From DYFT01 sp041695085 (lineage in GTDB: Bacteria; Bacteroidota; Ignavibacteria; UBA10030), in contig JBGFRO010000022.1 of assembly GCA_041695085.1 (NCBI GenBank), positions 1-64,000 of the forward strand: a stretch of DNA of 64,000 nucleotides, read 5' to 3'. The translations under genes and the position numbers were made by a program. Of the stretch, positions 9,225-17,839 are shown piece by piece. The notes below the pieces were generated by a model. That model was not told where the DNA came from. It ran no database searches and saw only the letters and a program-made list of their open reading frames with translations. Within the stretch, counting starts at the first letter, position 1. Every line of letters begins with the position of its first letter.

Positions 9225-10531
9225 AGCTGCAAGAAAACGTTGTCATCGGATTGAACGGGCTTCTTTCTCACAAGCTCCGTTCCGTGCTGACCGCGCTCGG
9301 CATCATCTTCGGCGTGGCCGCGGTCATTGCGATGCTCTCGATCGGTGAGGGGGCGCGGCAGGAGGCACTTGAACAGATTTCTCTCATGGGCGTCAACAAC
9401 ATCATCGTTCGCGCCAAGGATCCGACACCACAGAGCTTCGACAAAGCAAAGGCAAATTTCTCACCGGGATTGGAGCTACAGGATGGAGAAGCCATTCGCC
9501 AGATTTGTTCGTTCGCCGAAGCAGTGGTCCCTCAATGGGAGAAGACCATCGGGGCGCAATATAAGAGCGAGCGAAAGGATGTAAAGGTCATCGGTACGAC
9601 GCCGGAATTTCTTCATGTATTCAATTACGAATTGTCGAGCGGCCGCTTCCTTCAACGCTCTCATATCGAAGGGCAGCAAAACGTCTGCGTCCTCGGCAGC
9701 GATGCAAAGGACCAACTCTTTCATTTCGAAAACCCGGTTGGCAAACAGATCAAGCTCGACGACCAATGGTTTACGGTCATCGGTGTGATGGAACGCCGCC
9801 TCGATCCGAAAAAGAAATTAGAGAATCTAAAGGTCCGCAATCTCAATCTGGATATCTACATTCCCATTACCACTGCTCAATTCAAGATGGTTCGCTATAA
9901 AGGGAGCGGTGGAGGAGGAACGCAGGTCTTCGGGGGAGGGGTTGTGTTCTTTTCATCGGGGGGACAAACACCCATCCCGAAGAATCTGTTGGATCAAATG
10001 ACGGTGAAAGTTAAAGCCAACCTTCCCATCGATGAGGCGACGCATGTGATCCGCAGTATCCTCACACGACGACATTATGGGATTGACGATTTTGAAGTCA
10101 TCGTGCCTGAAGCGCTCGTACAACAAAGCCAACAGACTCAACAGATCTTCAACATCGTGATGGGAGCGATTGCAGGGATCTCCCTTCTCGTGGGGGGCAT
10201 CGGCATTATGAACATTATGCTCGCTTCCGTCTTGGAACGAACAAAAGAGATCGGCGTGAGACGAGCGGTTGGCGCCACACGGGCAGATGTGTTGGGACAA
10301 TTTCTGTTTGAAGCGGTCTTCTTGAGTATCGTCGGCGGGTTGATCGGGATTGCGCTGGGCTTCAGTCTGACGAAGATCATCACGCTCTATGCAGAGTGGA
10401 GAACCGTCGTTTCACCTTCAACCGTCATCCTTGCTTTTGGAGTATCCGCCGCTGTGGGGATTGCGTTCGGATACTATCCTGCACGGAAAGCCGCCTACCA
10501 AAACCCCATTGAGTCACTCCGATATGAATAA
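9221..10531 (+). CDS. MacB-type ABC transporter permease
   Basis: A 436-residue protein of the FtsX/MacB permease family: one membrane helix near the N-terminus (VLTALGIIFGVAAVIAMLSIG), a large periplasmic MacB_PCD domain, then three C-terminal helices with the conserved block MNIMLASVLERTKEIGVRRAVGA and a final PARKAAYQNPIESLRYE. There is no fused nucleotide-binding domain, unlike E. coli MacB, and no ATPase gene in this operon, so the ATPase must come from elsewhere. The start is GTG at 9221, overlapping the adaptor stop as GTGA. The periplasmic part contains a glycine-rich loop (KGSGGGGTQVFGGGV). Such systems export peptides, siderophores, antibiotics or lipoproteins; the substrate is not evident. 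Confidence 0.93.
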   Translation: MKLQENVVIGLNGLLSHKLRSVLTALGIIFGVAAVIAMLSIGEGARQEALEQISLMGVNNIIVRAKDPTPQSFDKAKANFSPGLELQDGEAIRQICSFAEAVVPQWEKTIGAQYKSERKDVKVIGTTPEFLHVFNYELSSGRFLQRSHIEGQQNVCVLGSDAKDQLFHFENPVGKQIKLDDQWFTVIGVMERRLDPKKKLENLKVRNLNLDIYIPITTAQFKMVRYKGSGGGGTQVFGGGVVFFSSGGQTPIPKNLLDQMTVKVKANLPIDEATHVIRSILTRRHYGIDDFEVIVPEALVQQSQQTQQIFNIVMGAIAGISLLVGGIGIMNIMLASVLERTKEIGVRRAVGATRADVLGQFLFEAVFLSIVGGLIGIALGFSLTKIITLYAEWRTVVSPSTVILAFGVSAAVGIAFGYYPARKAAYQNPIESLRYE

Positions 10532-12023
10532 AAAGACTGTTGTGCGAAGTTGCTTGGTCCTCATCTCGTTTTTCCTCATCGTTGGTCCTCACGGCCTGGC
10601 TCAGCGAAAGTACATCCTTACACTCGAAGAAAGCATTGCCCTCGCCCTTAAACAAGGATACGCAGTCCAGAACACAACATCCCACTATCTTGCGACGAAG
10701 AAGAACTACGAATCGGCGCTGCGCAAACTTCGGACGTCGGTCGACCTCACCATCGATGCCCCGAACTTCAGCGAATCGCTCACGAGCCAATTCAATCCGC
10801 TCACACAACGGTACGAGTTTTACGAACTCAGGACAATGCGTTTTCAGACAGGATTGAGTATAACTCAACCGCTCGTGTTTACGGGAGGTACGCTGACACT
10901 TCGGGAGAGCGTCTTTGGTCGCGACCAGACGAGCGGACTCACGGGGAGTTCCCGATCGAATCAAGATTTCTTCAACACTTTCCTGATCGAGTATCGCCAA
11001 CCGCTGCTCACGGCGAATATGCACCGCATCAACGCTGAGAGGGCTTCCATCGGATTGGAACAGGCGGAGGCCGACTTTCTCCGTAATCAGCTCGATGTGA
11101 TTTTCAACGTCACCGACGGTTTCTTCACCCTCTCTCAACTTTCCCAGCGCGTGCAGATTACGCAAGAGCAGGTGAAACAGAACGAAGAGTCGTACGAAAC
11201 GGCGCGTAACAAGTTTGCTGCGGGACTCATACCAGAAGTGGAAGTCCTGCAATCCGAGGTCGACCTGGTCACAAGCCAAAATGAACTTCTGAACACGCAA
11301 CGAGAATTGGAGCGAGCAAAGAATGCATTCCGGCTTCTCGTCGGTCTTTCCTCGCAAGACGATGTTGAGACCGTTGCGCAGATCGCCTATCGGCCCGTTC
11401 TGATCGATTCTACCAAAGCCATTGCTTCAGCCCTTGAAAGGCGGTCGGAAGTTCTCGGTGCAGCGCGCAGTCGCGATCTCCGAGCAATGGATGTCAAAGT
11501 TGCCTCGTCTGCCAACACGTTCCGGTTGGACGTGACGGCAACCTACGGATTCAACAGAAACGATTCTGAGTTGCATAGAGTGTGGCGCGATTTCGGACGA
11601 ACAAGGAGCGCGGCACTCAACATCTCCATACCGCTCTTCAATTGGGGCAGCAACCGTATGCAAGTCGAGGCCGCCGAGATTCAACACCAGAATGCAATTG
11701 CCAATCACGACTACGTGCGTCAACAGGTTCAACAAGAAGTGATCGATCTTCTCAACCGCATCAGGGTGGCCGAATCAAGAATTCAAGTCCTCGAAAAGGT
11801 CGTGGCCGTCGCTCAGAAGAGCTACGACATCAGCCTTTCGCGATTCAGAGCTGGTACAATCAATCGAAACGATCTCGCTCAGGCGCAGCAGCGGCTCACC
11901 CTTGCGAAACTGAATAGCCTTAGCGCATTGATCGATTATCAGATCGGACTTGCCGACCTTCGCCGCAAGACGCTTTTCGATTTTGAGAAAAATGAACCGG
12001 TGCGTCCGATCGTGACACCGTAG
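10524..12023 (+). CDS. TolC family outer membrane efflux protein
   Basis: A 499-residue protein with a signal peptide (CLVLISFFLIVGPHGLAQ) followed by two OEP repeats rich in long amphipathic helices (for example the NEESYETARNKFAAGLIPEVEVLQSE region and the second repeat with LDVTATYGFNRND). This is the typical TolC arrangement of a trimeric outer-membrane barrel with a periplasmic helical tunnel. The ATG at 10524 overlaps the permease gene by 8 bp; an earlier in-frame ATG inside the permease gene gives no sensible N-terminus. It is the last gene of the adaptor-permease-TolC operon and would provide the exit duct. Confidence 0.93.
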   Translation: MNKKTVVRSCLVLISFFLIVGPHGLAQRKYILTLEESIALALKQGYAVQNTTSHYLATKKNYESALRKLRTSVDLTIDAPNFSESLTSQFNPLTQRYEFYELRTMRFQTGLSITQPLVFTGGTLTLRESVFGRDQTSGLTGSSRSNQDFFNTFLIEYRQPLLTANMHRINAERASIGLEQAEADFLRNQLDVIFNVTDGFFTLSQLSQRVQITQEQVKQNEESYETARNKFAAGLIPEVEVLQSEVDLVTSQNELLNTQRELERAKNAFRLLVGLSSQDDVETVAQIAYRPVLIDSTKAIASALERRSEVLGAARSRDLRAMDVKVASSANTFRLDVTATYGFNRNDSELHRVWRDFGRTRSAALNISIPLFNWGSNRMQVEAAEIQHQNAIANHDYVRQQVQQEVIDLLNRIRVAESRIQVLEKVVAVAQKSYDISLSRFRAGTINRNDLAQAQQRLTLAKLNSLSALIDYQIGLADLRRKTLFDFEKNEPVRPIVTP

Positions 12024-12526
12024 CGAGGTCTTTAAGTTACTTGCTGCTGCCCGCCTGTTTGGCGAATCCACTTCTTCAAAAGTGAAAAAAATCTGACGGC
12101 TCGTTACCCCTCCGAAGGTTTTTTCTACATTGCTCCTCCCCTTGGAAGGTTTGCCCGGAGGAATCGTGAAATGCATAGGACAGAGCCTTAACCTCCCCGA
12201 TAAAGAGAGCAATTGACAGGTTGTGCTACACCGTCAGTCTGCCACCTGCAATCTGCTATCTGCCGAGTGAAGAGAGTCTTCCTTCTCACATACTTCCGAC
12301 TTCAATACTTCCATACTCATCACCATCTTTTCTTGTTTCCCTCCCCTTTTTGAATTGATTTTGCTATCTTGCGCCCGCACGCTTTGGCACATTTAGCGTG
12401 AACGATGCTGGATATTCGGGCGCTGCAGCGAGCTTTCTTCACACCCGACGCAACCGATGGCTCAGAAGCATGCGTCGGAAACCACAGAGCCTACGTACAC
12501 TCAACCACCACATCTAAGGACTTACT
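12024..12526. other. 503-bp intergenic stretch; possible structured leader at its end
   Basis: No protein-like reading frame was found on either strand. Near the right end, in front of the membrane-protein gene at 12527, lies an 8-bp inverted repeat CCGACGCA (12445-12452) / TGCGTCGG (12471-12478) with an 18-base loop, and a short palindrome GCTGCAGC at 12422-12429. This could be a folded 5' leader. It does not match any riboswitch consensus I can recall. A TATCTTG box at 12365-12371 resembles a -10/-7 element, but I see no correctly spaced upstream element. Confidence 0.4.
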
Positions 12527-13030
12527 ATGAGCGGCTCCTACAACTTCTTGCTCCACGTCATAGCATTTGGCTTTCTTTCGTTCATCTTTCTTGGAGGATA
12601 TTTTCTTGACCGCAAACTGCGGGGGGAAAAAGAATGGGCGATGAAGCTCTACCTTGCAGGGATGATGCGTAAACTCGGAATCTTCTCCCCCATCGTTTCC
12701 GCTGTTTTGTTGATTACCGGTATAGGAAACATTCACAATCGTCTGATGGGTGTCGAATTAAGCTGGTATGAAGAAGGGTGGCTGGTCGCAAAAGTCATTC
12801 TCTTCGCCATCATGCTCGTCAACGGCACCTTCCTCGGTCCGATGATGAGCCGGAGACGAGCCGGACTTATCAAGGCGATGGTCGAGAAGACCGGAACGGA
12901 GGAGACTGAAAAGGGCATCGCTGCACTCAACCGTCAGATCACGCTCTTCTACGCCGTTCAGGGGATCCTGTTGCTCGCAATCCTCTACCTTTCCACTTTT
13001 GGTCCGGGTAAGCATCCCGGTGTCATATAA
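12527..13030 (+). CDS. Four-helix integral membrane protein (DUF2269/CopD-like)
   Basis: A 167-residue protein with about four membrane spans: FLLHVIAFGFLSFIFLGGYF, IFSPIVSAVLLITGIG, LVAKVILFAIMLVNGTFLG and LFYAVQGILLLAILYLST. The layout, with a histidine in the first span and a charged cytoplasmic loop (MMSRRRAGLIKAMVEKTG), resembles small membrane proteins of the DUF2269/CopD type. The function is unknown; haem or metal binding would be speculation. The ATG has AAGGAC nearby as a ribosome-binding site. The thioredoxin-fold lipoprotein gene starts only 9 bp downstream, so the two are probably co-transcribed. Confidence 0.7.
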   Translation: MSGSYNFLLHVIAFGFLSFIFLGGYFLDRKLRGEKEWAMKLYLAGMMRKLGIFSPIVSAVLLITGIGNIHNRLMGVELSWYEEGWLVAKVILFAIMLVNGTFLGPMMSRRRAGLIKAMVEKTGTEETEKGIAALNRQITLFYAVQGILLLAILYLSTFGPGKHPGVI

Positions 13031-13039
13031 GGACAATGT

Positions 13040-14275
13040 ATGACGAAACGTTTTTTTCTACCACTGCTGTTCTTTCTCCTCGCTCTTCTTGCAACTTGCC
13101 AGCGGGTGCCCGTTCCTCAAAAGAGCGCATGGCGTGGAACGGTGACGTTGGTTGAGAACAAACAATTGCCGTTCAAAATGGAACTCGACTTCAGCGCGTC
13201 ACCGGCGAGAGGACATTTTCTCGTCGGCGACGAACGAACGCCGATTCCGGAGGTGTATCAGCGCGGCGACTCGGTGCTTCTGGAGATCTCCGAATACGGC
13301 GCAGCGATCCGCGGAAGGTGGGATGGGAAAAAGCTGACCGGCTTCTTCCTCCGGTTCCGTGCCGATACGACTCGCTTTCCTCTTGAGGCGTTTCCCGTCG
13401 AGAGAACGGAGCAGAGCGTACGAGCTGCACAGCGGATGGAAGTTCCTCTGGTTGGAAAATTTCAGGTCTATTTCGAGAAAGCAGGAGGAATTGACAGTCT
13501 CACAACCGCCATCTTCTGGGTAAAGAACGATTCGATCTACGGAACGTTCATAGCACCCGACGGGGACTATGGGTTGATGGTCGGGAAGCAAGAGGGAGAT
13601 CGGCTCCAGCTGAACCGCTTCACCGGCTGGCAGGCGAATGTGCTCGACCTTAAGCGCGAGAATGGTGTGTGGAGAGGGAAGTACTACGCGCGCAACAATC
13701 CGCCTGTTCCCTTCACTCTTGAACCCCGCGTTTCGCTGCCGAAGGAAATTCCCGGTGCACGAAAAACGAGAATGAAGAATCCCAATCGCCCATTCACGTT
13801 TTCAGGCGTGACGATCACCGGCGATACGCTCACACACCTTGACGAGCGCTTCAAAGGAAAGGTATTGTTGATCGACATTATGGGAACGTGGTGTCATAAC
13901 TGTATGGACGCGGCGCCGCTCCTGCAGCAGTTGTATCAGGAATTCGGACCGCAGGGACTCGAAATCGTCGGACTTTCATTTGAACTCTCTGATGACTTCG
14001 CCACCGCGCGCAAGAATTTGATGTTGTATCAGGAGCGGTTTGGCATAACGTTTCCGCTTCTCTTTTGCGGGACGACGGAGAATGAGAATGTGCAACGGCG
14101 ACTTCATTCACAGGTCGATGACTTCTTCGCCTATCCTACAACCCTTTTTGTCGGACGCGATGGGAGGGTGAAATACGTCCACGTCGGCTTCAAAGGTCCT
14201 GGCGTCGGAGAAGAGTATCAACAGCAGGTCGAAGAGTTTTATGCGAAGGTGAGGAAGTTGGTGAGAGGGAAATGA
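13040..14275 (+). CDS. TlpA-like thioredoxin-fold lipoprotein
   Basis: A 411-residue exported protein. The N-terminus PLLFFLLALLATCQR fits a lipoprotein signal with the lipidated cysteine near residue 20. The first about 240 residues are a beta-rich domain of the kind found N-terminal to Bacteroidota TlpA proteins. The C-terminal about 150 residues are a thioredoxin fold with the redox motif WCHNC in MGTWCHNCMDAAPLLQQLY and a later cis-proline region (AYPTTLFVGRDGRV). Expected role: periplasmic thiol-disulfide exchange, for example cytochrome maturation or protection of cysteines. Pairing with the preceding membrane protein suggests a shared envelope function (inference). Confidence 0.88.
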   Translation: MTKRFFLPLLFFLLALLATCQRVPVPQKSAWRGTVTLVENKQLPFKMELDFSASPARGHFLVGDERTPIPEVYQRGDSVLLEISEYGAAIRGRWDGKKLTGFFLRFRADTTRFPLEAFPVERTEQSVRAAQRMEVPLVGKFQVYFEKAGGIDSLTTAIFWVKNDSIYGTFIAPDGDYGLMVGKQEGDRLQLNRFTGWQANVLDLKRENGVWRGKYYARNNPPVPFTLEPRVSLPKEIPGARKTRMKNPNRPFTFSGVTITGDTLTHLDERFKGKVLLIDIMGTWCHNCMDAAPLLQQLYQEFGPQGLEIVGLSFELSDDFATARKNLMLYQERFGITFPLLFCGTTENENVQRRLHSQVDDFFAYPTTLFVGRDGRVKYVHVGFKGPGVGEEYQQQVEEFYAKVRKLVRGK

Positions 14276-14334
14276 AGGTTGGGTTGCTCAAAGAATGATA
14301 GCAAAAGATATTAGCACGATACGTTGAACACCTC

Positions 14335-15291
14335 ATGCAAAAAGCTAAGAAGCTCAAAAAAATAAGTCTTGCTGACAAACAGTACAGCATTGTAAAGTCG
14401 AGGGTTCGGGAACAAGAGGGTTTGTATGTCGTTAACGTCTCGTCGACACGAACAGAGCTTCCGCTAGATTCCATAATTTGTGGAGATGCTCTTCAAGTGT
14501 TGCGAAGCCTTCCAGATTCCTTCGTAGACCTCATTGTAACATCACCTCCGTACGCTGATAAACGAAAGACCTCCTACGGCGGAATCCCTCAAGATCGATA
14601 TGTCCAATGGTTCCTCCCTATTAGCCACGAGCTAAAGCGAATCCTCAAGCCCAGTGGCACTTTCATACTAAACATCAAGGAAGGGGTCACAAACGGTGAA
14701 CGGGAAACGTATGTCCTAGAATTGGTTCTTGAAATGAGAAAGCAGGGATGGCTCTGGACTGAAGAATACATTTGGCATAAGAAAAACAGCTATCCGGGCA
14801 AATGGCCGAACAGGTTCAGAGATGCATGGGAACACTGTCATCAGTTTAACAAACAGCGCAAGTTCTCAATGTATCAAGAGAGCGTCATGGTACCGATGGG
14901 GGATTGGGCAAGAACTCGCCTTAAAAAGCTGAGCGAAACAGACAAGCGAAGAGATGAGTCAAGGGTGGGGAGTGGATTTGGTAAGAACATTTCGAATTGG
15001 CTCGATAGAAAAATGGCCTATCCGGATAATGTCATTCATTTGGCGACCGAATCCTCGAATAAGAACCACAGCGCAGCATTTCCAGTATCGTTGCCAAGAT
15101 GGTTCATCAAACTCTTTACGAAACCCGGAGATGTGGTCATCGATCCATTCCTCGGATCGGGAACAACCGCTGTCGCAGCAAAACAACTAGGACGTAGGTA
15201 CATCGGAATTGAAATCCTGGAGAAGTTCTGCGAAGAGGCTGAAAAGCGCATCAAACAGGAACCGCCCCAAAATGGAGAATTGTTCGAGTGA
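14335..15291 (+). CDS. Type II DNA methyltransferase, beta-class amino-methylase
   Basis: A 318-residue DNA methyltransferase. The catalytic motif IV TSPPY is at residues 69-73 and comes before the SAM-binding motif I DPFLGSGTT (about 270-278), followed by YIGIEI; this order defines the beta class. TSPPY is the form common in N4-cytosine methylases, though some N6-adenine enzymes share it, so the modified base is uncertain. The first about 45 residues are a lysine-rich extension that may be partly non-native. Its TGA overlaps the GTG of the restriction endonuclease (GTGA), the usual coupling of a protective methylase made first. The gene and its partner are visibly AT-richer than their neighbours, which suggests acquisition by horizontal transfer. 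Confidence 0.93.
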   Translation: MQKAKKLKKISLADKQYSIVKSRVREQEGLYVVNVSSTRTELPLDSIICGDALQVLRSLPDSFVDLIVTSPPYADKRKTSYGGIPQDRYVQWFLPISHELKRILKPSGTFILNIKEGVTNGERETYVLELVLEMRKQGWLWTEEYIWHKKNSYPGKWPNRFRDAWEHCHQFNKQRKFSMYQESVMVPMGDWARTRLKKLSETDKRRDESRVGSGFGKNISNWLDRKMAYPDNVIHLATESSNKNHSAAFPVSLPRWFIKLFTKPGDVVIDPFLGSGTTAVAAKQLGRRYIGIEILEKFCEEAEKRIKQEPPQNGELFE

Positions 15292-16028
15292 AGACCATAT
15301 CGCTGGCCGAAGTAGCTGATTTCGTTAATCAGCATATAGGTGAGTTTCATGCGAGCCGAGTCAACAGGGTTAAGAAAATAAAGCTTAGGGACGTTCTCCT
15401 GAAGAAGAATCCCTACCTTTTTAGAGCAAAAAACATACTAACGGCGCAAAACTTAATAGAATCTCTGTTGCAGGCATATCTATCCTCGTCTGAGGAAGAA
15501 CTCTTTGGGGATTTTCTTGAAGAGTTGGCAATATTCATCGCGGGCAAAACGCTTAATGGAAGAAAATCACCCGGGACGGGCATAGACTTGGAGTTTACAA
15601 AGGGTGGGGTTGTTTATCTCGTTTCGATCAAGTCAGGTGTTAACTGGGGCAACAGTTCGCAATACGCAGCGTTACGAGATCGCTTTAAGAAAGCCGTTCA
15701 GATCCTAAAACAATCGAAGTCAGTGAAAGCAGTCCAACCAGTTTTGGCTTCTTGCTATGGCAAAAGAAGGACGCTAAATAATGGTGAGTACCTGCGGATC
15801 TGCGGACAAGAATTCTGGTATTTCATCAGCGGCAGTAAAAATCTCTACACCGACATAATTGAGCCACTTGGTCACCAGGCAAAACAACGCAATCAGAAGT
15901 ATGATGAGGAACTGGCGGCGTTGATCAATAAATTCACGGTTGAGTTCTCAAATGAATTCTGCAATGATGGTGTAATTGATTGGATCAAGTTAGTGCAATT
16001 CAATAGTGGAAACATGAAAACTACGTAG
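15288..16028 (+). CDS. PmeII-family type II restriction endonuclease
   Basis: A 246-residue protein whose sequence pattern (KKNPYLFRAKN, LFGDFLEELAIFIA, SIKSGVNWGNSSQ, LYTDIIEPLGHQA) matches what I recall of the PmeII family of type II restriction enzymes. A PD-(D/E)xK-like catalytic core is visible: D100 in GIDLEF, then the S-x-K of VSIKSG with K115. It starts with GTG overlapping the methylase stop by 4 bp. One 60-base line of the gene (15361-15420) counts 24 G+C, well below flanking genes. It should cut DNA at the site protected by the adjacent methylase; the recognition sequence cannot be inferred here. Confidence 0.85.
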   Translation: MKTISLAEVADFVNQHIGEFHASRVNRVKKIKLRDVLLKKNPYLFRAKNILTAQNLIESLLQAYLSSSEEELFGDFLEELAIFIAGKTLNGRKSPGTGIDLEFTKGGVVYLVSIKSGVNWGNSSQYAALRDRFKKAVQILKQSKSVKAVQPVLASCYGKRRTLNNGEYLRICGQEFWYFISGSKNLYTDIIEPLGHQAKQRNQKYDEELAALINKFTVEFSNEFCNDGVIDWIKLVQFNSGNMKTT

Positions 16029-16140
16029 TATCTCCTGAGAAAGACTAATCACGTCTGGCGCGCGACATGAAGCTTCAATGAGAAGACTGCATCTAAGTCT
16101 ATTCTCTGAAGTTCCGAGGATCAACTTATCACGATCATGT

Positions 16141-17640
16141 ATGAGTAAATACAACCTTTACATCAATGGCGAGTTTGTTGAGTCGACTTTGGGTGAGACC
16201 TTCGACTCCATCAACCCCTTCAATCAGGAAATCGTTGCGCGCGTTGCCCGGGGGTCTGCTGCGGATATACAGCGAGCCATCGCCGCGGCACGGAGGGCGT
16301 TCGATGAAGGTCCCTGGCCCCGCATGCCGCGCGAAGAACGCGCCGCACTGCTGAAAGCAATCTCAGACAAAATCAACGAACGATCAAAGGAGCTCGTCGC
16401 ACTCGAGGTGGCAGACTCCGGCTCCACCATCCGCAAAGCGAAGGAAGATATCTACCTCTCCGCCCGCAATATGAACTATTTTTCCAAGCTCGCGGCCCTA
16501 GACCTTACGGAGCAAATCGAGGGATTGAGCAAGCCGGGGTTTAGTAAGAACCTGCTCGTCCGTGAGCCCATCGGCGTTGTGGGAGCGATTATTCCATGGA
16601 ACTTCCCACTCAAGATGGCCGTCTGGAAGCTCGGACTGGCGCTGGCGGCTGGGAATACTGTCGTTCTCAAACCCTCCGAGCTAACGCCGTGCACGGCTCT
16701 GGAGCTGGCCAAGATCATCCACGAAATCGGTTTCCCTCCGGGCGTTGTGAACATCGTTCCGGGATTTGGAGAAGACGCGGGAGCCGAGCTTGTTCGCAAT
16801 CCGCTTGTCGACAAAATCTCATTCACCGGCTCAACGGCGGTTGGCAAACGCGTGATGACGATGTCCGCGGAGAATCTTAAAAAAATCACGCTCGAATGCG
16901 GTGGGAAGTCCGCCAACATCGTCCTCGACGATGCCGATCTCGACCTTGCGGTCGATGGCGCGATGTACGCCATCTTCTACCATCAGGGGCAATGCTGCGA
17001 AGCGGGCACCCGTCTCCTCCTGCACGAGAAAATTCACGATGAGTTCGTCAACCGCCTCGTCGCCAAAACGAAGCGACTAACACTTGGAGATCCCAGCAAC
17101 CCTGCGACCGATCTTGGTCCGGTCATTTCGAAGAAGCAACAGAAACGAATTCTCGGCTACATCACAAAAGGAAAGGAACAGGGCGCGTACCTCGCAACAG
17201 GCGGCGGCACTCCTTCCGATCCGGAATTGGCTAAAGGATTCTTCATCGAACCCACCATCTTCACAAAGGTTGAGAACAAGATGGTGATCGCGCAGGAGGA
17301 GATTTTCGGGCCTGTTCTATCGGTCATCAGGTACAGATCGGATGCGGAGGCTATCGTTTTGGCGAACGATTCCATCTACGGACTCGGCGGCGGGGTGTGG
17401 TCGAAGGATACCGAGCGGGCACTGCGCGTTGCACAGCGCTTGCGTGCCGGAACGGTCTGGATTAACGAGTGGCATCTCATCAGCGAAAAGGCACCGTTCG
17501 GCGGATACAAACAGAGCGGCATTGGTCGTGAGTTCGGTGTGGAGGGATTAAAGGAATACACGGAAGCGAAGCACCTTCACATCGACGAATTGGGGAGCCG
17601 GGAGAAAAAACCTTGGTACGACACCGTTGTGCCGAAATGA
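16141..17640 (+). CDS. NAD(P)-dependent aldehyde dehydrogenase
   Basis: A 499-residue cytosolic enzyme that oxidises aldehydes to acids. Family landmarks: the cofactor-binding region GAIIPWNFPLKMAVWKLG, FTGSTAVGKRV, the general-base glutamate in TLECGGKSANIV, the catalytic cysteine in HQGQCCEAGTR, and EEIFGPVLSVIRY. Length is normal for the class. The ATG at 16141 (MSKYNLYINGEF) is preferred to an in-frame ATG 63 bp upstream because family N-terminal sequence starts there. It is closest to the betaine/phenylacetaldehyde-type ALDHs, but the substrate is not decided by sequence. A Rossmann-fold gene follows 199 bp downstream on the same strand. Confidence 0.95.
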   Translation: MSKYNLYINGEFVESTLGETFDSINPFNQEIVARVARGSAADIQRAIAAARRAFDEGPWPRMPREERAALLKAISDKINERSKELVALEVADSGSTIRKAKEDIYLSARNMNYFSKLAALDLTEQIEGLSKPGFSKNLLVREPIGVVGAIIPWNFPLKMAVWKLGLALAAGNTVVLKPSELTPCTALELAKIIHEIGFPPGVVNIVPGFGEDAGAELVRNPLVDKISFTGSTAVGKRVMTMSAENLKKITLECGGKSANIVLDDADLDLAVDGAMYAIFYHQGQCCEAGTRLLLHEKIHDEFVNRLVAKTKRLTLGDPSNPATDLGPVISKKQQKRILGYITKGKEQGAYLATGGGTPSDPELAKGFFIEPTIFTKVENKMVIAQEEIFGPVLSVIRYRSDAEAIVLANDSIYGLGGGVWSKDTERALRVAQRLRAGTVWINEWHLISEKAPFGGYKQSGIGREFGVEGLKEYTEAKHLHIDELGSREKKPWYDTVVPK

Positions 17641-17839
17641 ATACAAACGCGGTGCGTGGGTGAAGATTAACACGGAAGCCATCGGAGGATATGCGCAGAG
17701 ACGCCCACAGGTCTCTTTTCTCACTGGAGGAGTCCTGACAATTCTCATTGCCATTCAGGCTACGTTACTGCACATCGGACATGCCAGATTCCTCACCAAC
17801 TCTACACACTCGCTGCTAAGAATATTCTTTTGAATTTCC

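Noticed and set aside
17627..17833. Small membrane protein between the aldehyde dehydrogenase and Rossmann genes
   Set aside because: A hydrophobic stretch (GGVLTILIAIQATLLHIG) exists, but the frame has no proper start and begins inside the dehydrogenase gene.
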